This document shows, piece by piece, positions 1-6,831 of a stretch of DNA of 21,182 nucleotides. The notes beneath the pieces were generated by a model. That model was not told the DNA's origin, did not search any database, and saw nothing but the letters and a program-made list of their open reading frames with translations. Position 1 is the first letter of the stretch, and every line of letters starts with the position of its first letter. The position numbers and the translations under genes are program-made. The stretch is from Ilyomonas sp964658445 (GTDB lineage: Bacteria > Bacteroidota > Bacteroidia > Chitinophagales > Chitinophagaceae), in contig CAZZZH010000047.1 of NCBI GenBank assembly GCA_964658445.1, positions 1 to 21,182 on the forward strand, given 5' to 3'.

Positions 1-11
1 CGATAAACAAA

Positions 12-51
12 ATTGCCCCGGTGGCGTAATTAGCGCGCTGTCCGGGGCAAT
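12..51. terminator. GC-rich hairpin, possible bidirectional terminator
   Basis: A perfect 10-bp inverted repeat (ATTGCCCCGG at 12-21 and its complement at 42-51) encloses a 20-nt loop. It is flanked by A-rich sequence on the left and T-rich sequence on the right. This fits a factor-independent terminator, probably for a gene lying to the left of the window. The large loop and the lack of a long T-run lower the confidence. Confidence 0.45.
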
Positions 52-168
52 ATTTTACAACATCTATCAGTTTAAAATTAATTTCCAATCTCACCCTGTT
101 TTAGATAACCTAAAGCTGGGTTGTAAGTGAGTGCAGCCGCGAATAAAAGCAGACATTATCGAAATAAA

Positions 169-194
169 AAAGTATTGCTGTAAAGCAATACTTT
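169..194 (-). terminator. Rho-independent terminator of the small secreted protein gene
   Basis: An 11-bp perfect stem (AAAGTATTGCT at 169-179, complement at 184-194) closes a GTAA loop. On the minus strand the hairpin is followed by a T-rich tract, the complement of the A-run at 162-171. It lies 60 nt downstream of the stop codon of the minus-strand gene ending at 254, where a terminator is expected. Confidence 0.65.
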
Positions 195-253
195 CTATAA
201 AAACAAATACACACTCACACTTTACTTTCTACACAAAACGAGAAAAGAACCGA

Positions 254-466
254 CTATGGTGCTTTTTCTGTTTTTACTTTCTTCACATGCGTTACACCGT
301 TATGGGTGGTTTTTACTTTATAGCCATTGTGCTTCTTATGCTTGTGAAATACATTGTGCACGCTTTGTTTAGCGCTGCTGGTTGGTTTTACTTTGGTCTC
401 AGTCTGCGCTTGTGAAGCGATGCCGAAGCCAATGGTAAGAATTGCTAACAGGATTACATTTTTCAT
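254..466 (-). CDS. small secreted Lys/His-rich protein, unknown function
   Basis: This encodes a 70-residue protein. Residues 1-21 form a clear Sec signal peptide: Lys near the N-terminus, a hydrophobic core (VILLAILTIGFGIA), and an A-S-Q-A-Q cleavage region typical of Bacteroidota. The mature part, about 49 residues, is very basic and rich in Lys, His and Thr, with pieces such as FHKHKKHNGYKVK and THVKKVKTEKAP. It has no cysteine and no domain I can name. The gene stands alone, with a terminator hairpin 60 nt downstream and an AT-rich leader upstream. A plus-strand ORF covers the same bases, but the signal peptide and terminator make the minus strand the real one. Function is unknown. A periplasmic or surface polycation, or a metal-binding peptide, would be guesses. 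Confidence 0.7.
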   Translation of the reverse strand: MKNVILLAILTIGFGIASQAQTETKVKPTSSAKQSVHNVFHKHKKHNGYKVKTTHNGVTHVKKVKTEKAP

Positions 467-726
467 GATAAAAATTTATTTGAGTAAATAGATGTTATAA
501 AAGTAAATAAGTTTAATGGAACGAGAGGTTGTAAAAAAATAACAATAATGCGAAGGATCAGTAAGACCCTGGAAGGCTAGAAATAGCAGCCGGGCAGATA
601 TGGACAATATCTTTTGCAACAGCGGATAAATGAAAGGGAAAGCAACGGTTTTGTCTTTGCTCTGGTCTTGCAGACAGAGGCTGTATTAACAGCCGGATAC
701 TGATTGCTTTACTTCCAACGAGCTTT

Positions 727-1521
727 ATGGAAAAATACAACAACGTATGGCGCATCTTCTTTGCCATTGCCCTCATTGCCTTAGCCATTCAGCAACTGAT
801 CTGTGGCGATTTTCGCCCGGTTTTCGTTCCACCGCTTTTTCCCTCGTGGCTGCCGGCAAGAGCGGTATGTAACGGGCTGTTCAGCCTTTTTCTTATTGGC
901 GCTTCAGTAGCTATGGTAGCCAAAAGAAAAGCGCGAAGTGCATCGCTCCTGCTTGGCGGGGTATTGCTTCTCTTTGTAGTACTGCTTCACATCCCTTACG
1001 AGCTAAACTTGAACCCGGCACAGTTAGCTGCCTGGTCAGACCCCTTAAAGTGTCTCACCTTGAGCGGAGGGGCTTTTATCGTTGCAGGTTCTCTGCCTGC
1101 AGAAGGCAGTACCTCTTCGTTGCTGCGCCTCCTCGAAAAGCTGATTCCTTTAGGCAAATACTTTTTAGCCCTCACCCTTGTTGTATTTGGAACCGAGCAT
1201 TTTGTATATGCCGGCTTTGTAGAGATGCTGGTGCCCGGCTGGATTCCCGGTCATCCCTTTTGGACTTATTTTGCCGGCACCGCTCTTATTGCTGCCGGTA
1301 TTGGCATTATGTTCAATATCAAGCGCCGCTTAGCCGCGCTGTTGTTGGGTGTTATGATTTTTGCGTGGTTTCTTATCCTGCATATTCCCCGTGCCATTGC
1401 CGACCCGCACAGTGGCAATGGAAACGAGTGGACCAGCGTGTTTGAAGCACTGGCATTTAGCAGTATTGCTTTTTTGCTTGCCGGTAAAAAGGCGGCAAAG
1501 GAAGACGACCAGGTTAATTAA
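727..1521 (+). CDS. DoxX-like integral membrane protein, internally duplicated
   Basis: This 264-residue, very hydrophobic protein has about eight predicted membrane segments, at roughly 8-25, 49-65, 72-89, 108-122, 143-162, 180-197, 202-221 and 238-252. The two halves align with each other. Each has a VPP/VPG loop (about 34 and 169), then a basic turn (AKRKAR and NIKRR), then an LLLG helix ending in LHIP (87-90 and 218-221), then a polar loop and a closing helix. This is the four-helix DoxX/DoxD-like fold repeated twice. Proteins of this kind in Bacteroidota are mostly uncharacterised; the wider family is linked to terminal oxidase or thiosulfate:quinone oxidoreductase subunits. No catalytic or cofactor motif is visible, so the biochemical role is unknown. 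The gene appears monocistronic, and the next downstream item is a decayed gene. Confidence 0.75.
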   Translation: MEKYNNVWRIFFAIALIALAIQQLICGDFRPVFVPPLFPSWLPARAVCNGLFSLFLIGASVAMVAKRKARSASLLLGGVLLLFVVLLHIPYELNLNPAQLAAWSDPLKCLTLSGGAFIVAGSLPAEGSTSSLLRLLEKLIPLGKYFLALTLVVFGTEHFVYAGFVEMLVPGWIPGHPFWTYFAGTALIAAGIGIMFNIKRRLAALLLGVMIFAWFLILHIPRAIADPHSGNGNEWTSVFEALAFSSIAFLLAGKKAAKEDDQVN

Positions 1522-1616
1522 ACTGCCGTCAGGATAGTCAATAAATAGGAAGGCAACCCTTCTCTTCTTCACCTCGTTTTATCTGATTGGCTTCATTGTT
1601 TATCCTTCAATAATCA

Positions 1617-2054
1617 ATCATAAAAACATTATTCTTTCTGCTTACCGGCATTATAATTACTGTATGGTTCTGTACTAAAACAAGTGTAAACACACCTGCC
1701 GGTACAACTTCGGCCTTGTCTTCTAATGGTGCTGCGGTGTCGCTGGCACCCGGCAATTCTACTCAGTTGTTAACGGCTCATCCATGGATGTACAATGCCT
1801 GTTATTTTCATTATGTCAATCAGTTGAATAAAGGAAATGCAGAGTATGTGCGTGGTGCTTCGGCAACCAGGTTGACCTGAGCAATATCAGCTTTATCTTT
1901 AAAAAAGACGGTACGTTTAAAGAGGTAAGCGATGGCGCTATGTGCATCCCGGCACCTGTACTTTACCAATGCTGCCGATACAGCCTTTGTAATGAAGTAT
2001 AGCTATGGCAGCACCGACAATAATTCTATTTCAGGTTTACTGCTACCCAAGTAA
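1617..2054 (+). pseudogene. decayed small lipoprotein (lipocalin-like) gene
   Basis: Translation by eye gives a coherent protein only across three reading segments. Segment 1 (1617-about 1861) starts ATC-ATA-AAA with no ATG. It reads as a lipoprotein signal (KTLFFLLTGIIITVWFC) and continues to LLTAHPWMYNACYFHYVN before meeting a TGA at 1878. Segment 2, shifted by one base from about 1862, reads GNQVDLSNISFIFKKDGTFK. Segment 3, back in the first frame from about 1953, reads HLYFTNAADTAFVMKYSYG and ends with TAA at 2052-2054. The W, FKKDGTF and FTNAADT spacing resembles small lipocalin-like lipoproteins of Bacteroidota, whose usual length of about 130-150 residues matches. There are two compensating frameshifts and no ordinary start codon, so it is probably a dead gene. 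Sequencing error is the alternative, but neighbouring genes show none. Confidence 0.6.
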
Positions 2055-2148
2055 ACTACACCCATTTTTCAGGTTATCACAATAATATTTACACAGAATT
2101 AATCCCGTTGCAAACTGACGTTCTCTGATTTACTTCATCGATAGTTAA

Positions 2149-3303
2149 CTATTCAGTATTCATACACCAGAGAACAGCCCCCGGAAAACGCTGTCCCCAC
2201 GAGGCTTCCGAGTGGTTGGCTCTTACATCATTTACATACTTAACTTCCTTGTTTTGCCCATAGCCTTTCTTTTGCAAAGCGGCCAGCATGGCGTTCACGC
2301 CGGGCTGCAGTTGCGAGTCTAAGCCCACGCCGCCATTATCTATGTAAAAAGATACCGGCTTCTTTTTACCCCGGTATGCCAATACGTTTTTCACATAATC
2401 CAGCTTATTAATCTTAAACGCCGGCGACATGCAGATGGCTTTTGAAAATACCTCCGGGTGCTGCCACACCAGCATAAAGGAAATCAACCCGCCCAGCGAC
2501 GAGCCGCCAACAAATGTGTGCGCCTTGTCACGGTTGGTACGGTAGGTAGCATCTATAAATGGCTTGAGTTGTTTAATGACAAAGTTCATGTACGCCTCGC
2601 CTTTTGCACCCGGCACATACTCGAAGGAGCGGTCGGCAGTATTGGAAATACCCACTATAATCAACGGCTGCAGCTTGCCGGCTTTTATCAGGCTGTCGCA
2701 GGTTTCGTCTATACTCCACTCCACACCAAAAGCGCTGCTGGCCGGGTCAAAAATGTTCTGACCATCCTGCATGTACAGCACCGGGTATTGTGTGTTGCCC
2801 GAACTGTCGTATCCCGGCGGCAGCCATACCGATACGTCTCTGTCTTTAATGCCTTTACCTTTCATTGACGGGTGATATTGCACTGTGCCCGTTACATGAT
2901 GCTCTACTACTTTATTTTCCGTGCCTGTCGTCCACGAGTTTATGGTATCGCGAATGGTAATGCCCTGTTTTAAGTCAGCCGAAAAATTATTGAGCGGTGT
3001 GCCGCTGGCAGAAGCCGCTTCATGGTCCCAGTTTCCAAGCGTGTACTTGTATTCAACCGATACCGGCTTGTCGGTGGTAATACGCAGGCTCCAGGTGTGG
3101 TTGCCATTATATTTCATTTTCACCTTGCCGGGGTTCCAGTTGCCTAAGGGTTCAATACTACCCGTAATGAAGACGCTGCTGTCTTCCGGCAGCGCCGCAG
3201 AGGTAAGCAGGAACGTGACGGAAACAGGCTGTGTTTTTTGTGCTTTTGTCTGCATCATAAAGAAAGAAATGAACAGGAATAGAATGGCGCTTTTTCGTTT
3301 CAT
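2149..3303 (-). CDS. secreted esterase with N-terminal starch-binding-like domain
   Basis: This encodes 384 residues. A signal peptide spans about 1-22 (hydrophobic core AILFLFISFF, ending K-A-Q). Residues 27-120 resemble a CBM20-type beta-sandwich, with VFITGSIEPLGNW followed by a central W-S-L and VEYKYTLGNWDHE. Residues 138-380 form a PF00756-type (esterase D/Fes-like) alpha/beta hydrolase domain. It has VSVWLPPGY at the start, YPVLYMQDGQNIFD, and the nucleophile elbow GGSSLGG at 266-272 with Ser269 as the likely nucleophile. His364 (ANHSEASW) is the likely catalytic base, and the acid is probably Asp322 or Asp329. The same two-part layout occurs in secreted Bacteroidota esterases acting on carbohydrate esters or siderophores; the substrate here cannot be told. 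It is divergently transcribed from the POT transporter gene at 3447, with 143 nt between them. Confidence 0.8.
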   Translation of the reverse strand: MKRKSAILFLFISFFMMQTKAQKTQPVSVTFLLTSAALPEDSSVFITGSIEPLGNWNPGKVKMKYNGNHTWSLRITTDKPVSVEYKYTLGNWDHEAASASGTPLNNFSADLKQGITIRDTINSWTTGTENKVVEHHVTGTVQYHPSMKGKGIKDRDVSVWLPPGYDSSGNTQYPVLYMQDGQNIFDPASSAFGVEWSIDETCDSLIKAGKLQPLIIVGISNTADRSFEYVPGAKGEAYMNFVIKQLKPFIDATYRTNRDKAHTFVGGSSLGGLISFMLVWQHPEVFSKAICMSPAFKINKLDYVKNVLAYRGKKKPVSFYIDNGGVGLDSQLQPGVNAMLAALQKKGYGQNKEVKYVNDVRANHSEASWGQRFPGAVLWCMNTE

Positions 3304-3446
3304 ATCGTCATCAACTATAAAGGTAAAAGTAAGCGATGTGTACTAACCTTTGCTGGTTACCGGCTTCGGGCAAAAATATTATCCTCCTTCGTTTGCGTAA
3401 GCATAACAAGCATAATAATTGATAAAACGATACGAAGCTTGTAAAT

Positions 3447-4931
3447 ATGGATATGCTTTCTGCAGCGCCTGCTTTACCTATAGTCAGGCGGCACCCTAAA
3501 CAACTGTTTTATGTGTCGTTTGCCAGCATGTGGGTCTGGTTTTCTTATTACGGGGTAAAGGCTTTGCTCATTGCCTTTATGGTAACGCAGATGCACCTGC
3601 CCGAGAAATACAGTTACGCTGTATTGGGCACCTATGCGGCGCTGGTGTATGGCTTACAAATCTTCGGCGGCGTGCTGGCTGATCGATTGTTAGGTTTTCG
3701 CAAATCTATGATCTGGGGTGGCATCTTAATGATCTGCGGCCATCTGATGATGTCATTGCCTTACCCGCAGTTATTCTTTGCCGGGTTGTCTTTTATAGCC
3801 TGGGGCAGCGGTTTTTTCAGCGGGCCGGATGCTGCTATTATCGGCATGTTTTATTCTAAAAAAGACCAGGCGCACAAAGACAACGGCTTTATTCTTTTTT
3901 ATATGATCATTAATACCGGTATGGCGCTCGGCGGGCTGGTGTGTGGTTATGTAGGGCAAAATATCAACTGGCATTATGGCTTTGGGCTGGCAGGCCTTTT
4001 CATGGTACTGGGGTTAATCAATTTCTGCTATGGCATTCCTTCCTCGGTAGGTGCACCGCCCGATAAAGAGCGGCTGCAACAGAGGATATTGCCCGGCATC
4101 AGCCGCGAAGTGTTGGTGTATATATTGTCTGTTGTTGCCGTGTTGCTCACCTTGTTTTTGTTCAGTCATACCGGCGTTATGGACGTTATTGTATTGCCCT
4201 TAACGCTGCTATCTTTTATTTATATTATCTACATCGGTTTCCGTTCTTCCAGGGAAGTAAGATACAAGCTCTTTGCGTTGTTGTTTGTCTTCGTTATGTA
4301 TGCCTGCTGGCTTGCGCTGTATGAGCAGAGCACCGGGGCACTGAACCTCTTTGTGCTTCGCAATGTAGACGTTCATGTGGGTAGCCTGAATGTGCCGGCT
4401 TTAGCCTTTAATAATTTCTTTCCTTCTTTCTTGCTGGTGCTGCTTACGCCGCTGGCCTTGGCCACCTGGAAGTCTTTTGCAAAGCAAGGCAGCGAAGTAC
4501 ACACGTTTACTAAACTTATCATTGGCATCCTTGCTATGGGCGCGTACTTTGCTATTTTGTGGCTGCTGTGCAACCACTATCAGCAAAGCGGTTTAGTTCC
4601 CATCGCTTTCCTGGCGTTGGGTTATTTGTTTATGGAGATTGGCGAGGTATGCATTGGCCCTACCATGCCTGCAGCCACGTTTAATCTATCCCCGGTTCAC
4701 CTGGTAGGCACCATCATGAGCATCGGTGCTTTGTCCGGCGCCTTAGCGGAATACATAGCTGCTAAAATCGGTTCTTTAATGTCGGTGCCTGCCGGCGTTA
4801 CCAATCCGGCGCAAACCATTACTTATTACAGTTCTATCTTTGGCAAGCTGGCTTTGCTGAGTGCTGCCGTTGCCGCAGGCTGTTCTTTATTATTCCCGGT
4901 ATTGAAGAAATGGATGCAGGACGTACGATGA
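3447..4931 (+). CDS. POT/PTR-family MFS transporter lacking the ExxER motif
   Basis: This encodes 494 residues with about 12-14 predicted membrane helices. Family marks include the first-helix SYYGVKALL (33-41), GGVLADRLLG after helix 2, FILFYMIINTGMALGG in helix 4-5, and a GE pair in the LFMEIGEVCIGP helix near residue 400. These place it in the proton-dependent oligopeptide transporter family, which normally brings di- and tripeptides into the cytoplasm. The hallmark first-helix motif (E-x-x-E-R-F-S-Y-Y-G) reads S27-M-W-V30-W31-F-S-Y-Y-G, so both glutamates and the arginine are gone. Since that motif is tied to proton coupling, substrate or energetics may differ. A single-gene transcript divergent from the esterase is likely. 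The ATG at 3447 suits the family, whose N-terminus before helix 1 is short. Confidence 0.85.
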   Translation: MDMLSAAPALPIVRRHPKQLFYVSFASMWVWFSYYGVKALLIAFMVTQMHLPEKYSYAVLGTYAALVYGLQIFGGVLADRLLGFRKSMIWGGILMICGHLMMSLPYPQLFFAGLSFIAWGSGFFSGPDAAIIGMFYSKKDQAHKDNGFILFYMIINTGMALGGLVCGYVGQNINWHYGFGLAGLFMVLGLINFCYGIPSSVGAPPDKERLQQRILPGISREVLVYILSVVAVLLTLFLFSHTGVMDVIVLPLTLLSFIYIIYIGFRSSREVRYKLFALLFVFVMYACWLALYEQSTGALNLFVLRNVDVHVGSLNVPALAFNNFFPSFLLVLLTPLALATWKSFAKQGSEVHTFTKLIIGILAMGAYFAILWLLCNHYQQSGLVPIAFLALGYLFMEIGEVCIGPTMPAATFNLSPVHLVGTIMSIGALSGALAEYIAAKIGSLMSVPAGVTNPAQTITYYSSIFGKLALLSAAVAAGCSLLFPVLKKWMQDVR

Positions 4932-5031
4932 AAAGAAACAGGTTGAATGTGATGGTATAATCTATTTCTTTATTGCTGCCGGATAACCTCTCTTTTCTGC
5001 CCATCTGCAAAATCAGCCCTACATTAGCACG

Positions 5032-5481
5032 ATGATGCCACACCCGCACGAATATTTTATGTACCATGCTTTGCGCGAAGCGCAGAACGCTTACGATGCA
5101 GAAGAAGTTCCGGTTGGTGCGGTTGTAGTCGTCAACAATAAAATCATTGCCCGTGGCTACAACCAGGTAGAAATGCTGAAAGACCCGACGGCTCATGCCG
5201 AGATTCTTGCCATTACTTCTGCCTGTCATTTTCTCGGCGCTAAATATTTAACCGGCGCTGCTTTGTATGTAACCGTAGAGCCTTGCCTTATGTGTTGCGG
5301 AGCTTTGTACTGGAGTAAATTGGCCGCTGTAGTGTACGGTGCGAAAGACGATAAAAATGGTTATCAGCACATCACGGGAGATGTTTTCCCCTTTCATCCG
5401 AAGACAAAACTGGTCGCCGGAGTTTTGTCTGAAGAATGTGCAGAGCTCATGAAAGATTTTTTTCGGCAACGGCGCAAATAA
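5032..5481 (+). CDS. tadA: tRNA-specific adenosine deaminase (TadA-type)
   Basis: This 149-residue protein has the cytidine/deoxycytidylate deaminase fold with the zinc site complete: H55-A-E57 (Glu57 as proton shuttle) and P84-C85-L-M-C88. The segment EEVPVGAVVV near residue 25, N44 in GYNQVE, and the DPTAHAE run are characteristic of TadA, which converts adenosine-34 to inosine in tRNA-Arg(ACG) in the cytoplasm. The length matches the family (about 145-160). ATG codons at 5032 and 5035 are both possible starts; there is no Shine-Dalgarno to decide. It lies 100 nt after the transporter gene and 164 nt before mreB, so it probably has its own promoter. Related guanine or cytosine deaminases are a less likely alternative. 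Confidence 0.88.
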   Translation: MMPHPHEYFMYHALREAQNAYDAEEVPVGAVVVVNNKIIARGYNQVEMLKDPTAHAEILAITSACHFLGAKYLTGAALYVTVEPCLMCCGALYWSKLAAVVYGAKDDKNGYQHITGDVFPFHPKTKLVAGVLSEECAELMKDFFRQRRK

Positions 5482-5562
5482 GCGTGTGCAGCCAATCATT
5501 CTTACAATAAACTGTTATTATTACTGTTAATTAAACCGTACAGCGAATTTGCTTTTGCACAC

Positions 5563-5594
5563 TTTGTTTATTCAGTTTATTTCGTTCAAATTTG
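5563..5594 (+). promoter_or_regulatory. possible Bacteroidota-type promoter before mreB
   Basis: A TTTG at 5563-5566 is followed after 20 nt by CAAATTTG at 5587-5594. This resembles the Bacteroidota primary-sigma pattern (TTTG, about 19 nt, TAnnTTTG) with one mismatch in the TA. It sits about 50 nt before the mreB start in an AT-rich leader. It is found by eye only, and such matches occur by chance in AT-rich DNA. Confidence 0.3.
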
Positions 5595-5645
5595 CAACGC
5601 TTTCTTACAATAACGATTTACAAATTTTTTATCCCAATAATATAA

Positions 5646-6671
5646 ATGGCACTTTTCAATTTTTTTACCCAGGAGATCGCAATGGATCTGGGTACAGCTA
5701 ACACACTCATAATCCACAACGAAGAAATAGTAGTTAATGAACCCTCAATAGTTGCGCTGAACCGCAACAATCCGAAAGAAGTATTGGCGGTAGGTAAACG
5801 GGCTTTGCTTATGCACGAAAAAACACATGAAAGCATTCGCACTGTGCGCCCGCTGAAAGATGGCGTTATTGCAGATTTCAATGCTGCCGAGCTGATGATT
5901 CGCGAGATGATTAAAATGATCTATCCCAAGAAGCCCCTGTTCCCGCCAAGCTGGCGCATGATGATTTGCATACCATCGAGCATTACCGAAGTGGAGAAGC
6001 GCGCGGTGCGCGACAGCGCAGAACAAGCCGGGGCAAAAGAAGTTTATTTATTACACGAACCCATGGCAGCCGCCATTGGTATTGGTATAGATGTAGAAGA
6101 GCCGGTGGGTAATATGATTATTGACATTGGTGGCGGCACTACGGGCATCACGGTGATTGCGCTGGCAGGTATTGTGTGCGACCAGAGCATTCGTATTGCC
6201 GGTGATGAATTTACGATGGACATCATGGAAGCCTTGCGCCGTTACCATAGCTTACTGATTGGTGAGCGCACGGCAGAGCAAATCAAAATCCAAATCGGCG
6301 CAGCGATGAAAGACCTGGAAGTGCCACCGGATGATTTGCCGGTAAATGGCCGCGACCTTGTAACCGGTATTCCGAAGCAGATTATGGTAAGCTACCAGGA
6401 AGTGGCGGAAGCCTTAGACAAAAGCATTTTTAAAATAGAAGAAGCAGTATTGAAAGCGTTAGAAACCACACCGCCCGAGCTGGCTGCCGACATCTATCGC
6501 CGCGGTTTATACTTAACGGGCGGCGGTGCTTTGCTGCGCGGTTTAGACAAGCGCTTAAGCCAGAAAATAAAATTGCCGGTACATATAGCCGACGACCCAC
6601 TGAAGAGCGTGGTACGTGGCACCGGCATTGCCCTGAAACATTATCAGCGTTATCCGTTTATCATGCGATAA
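5646..6671 (+). CDS. mreB: rod shape-determining protein MreB
   Basis: This 341-residue, full-length bacterial actin homologue polymerises under the inner membrane and guides lateral wall synthesis. Visible marks are phosphate-1 DLGTANT (14-20), ICIPSSITEVEKRAVRDSAE (108-126), E138-PMAAAIG, phosphate-2 DIGGGTT (160-166), IGERTAEQIK (205-214) and the adenosine-site TGGGALLRGL (291-300). The short N-terminal stretch MALFNFF fits a membrane-binding start. One difference stands out: residue 167, after GGGTT, is Gly where family members usually have Glu (TTEI/TTEV). It heads the mreB-mreC-mreD operon. A 160-nt gap before mreC holds a repeat array. Confidence 0.95.
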   Translation: MALFNFFTQEIAMDLGTANTLIIHNEEIVVNEPSIVALNRNNPKEVLAVGKRALLMHEKTHESIRTVRPLKDGVIADFNAAELMIREMIKMIYPKKPLFPPSWRMMICIPSSITEVEKRAVRDSAEQAGAKEVYLLHEPMAAAIGIGIDVEEPVGNMIIDIGGGTTGITVIALAGIVCDQSIRIAGDEFTMDIMEALRRYHSLLIGERTAEQIKIQIGAAMKDLEVPPDDLPVNGRDLVTGIPKQIMVSYQEVAEALDKSIFKIEEAVLKALETTPPELAADIYRRGLYLTGGGALLRGLDKRLSQKIKLPVHIADDPLKSVVRGTGIALKHYQRYPFIMR

Positions 6672-6831
6672 ATTTGTAAAGAACCAAGACACAAGTTTCC
6701 GGATATAAAGAATAAATCTGAATACAGTTTTAAAGTCAGCATTACTAAACTTTACAAAATGTTTCTTGTCTCTTTATTCTTGTGTTTTGTAACCTGAACC
6801 TTGGTTCTTGTTTCCTGACTTGACCTTTTAC
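6672..6831. repeat. degenerate 7-bp tandem repeat array with facing inverted copy
   Basis: From 6762 to 6817 eight consecutive 7-mers fit NNYCTTG: TTTCTTG, TCTCTTT, ATTCTTG, TGTTTTG, TAACCTG, AACCTTG, GTTCTTG and TTTCCTG. T at position 6 is present in 8 of 8, and G at position 7 in 7 of 8. On the left side the reverse-complement version is seen at 6678-6698 as AAAGAAC, CAAGACA and CAAGTTT, again at 7-bp steps. A perfect 10-bp inverted repeat links the two sides (AAGAACCAAG 6679-6688 with 6800-6809), and a second of 9 bp pairs 6673-6681 with 6750-6758. It fills nearly the whole mreB-mreC gap. Its function is unknown. Confidence 0.7.

Noticed and set aside
131..415. 94-codon plus-strand frame over the small secreted protein
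   Set aside because: It is antisense to a gene with a clear signal peptide and its own terminator; the translated protein is a mixture of Phe, Tyr and Cys typical of an antisense shadow.
6808..6831. Upstream TTG start for mreC
   Set aside because: It lies inside the heptamer repeat array and adds MFPDLTFY, unlike MreC N-termini; ATG 6832 gives the expected basic start and anchor.
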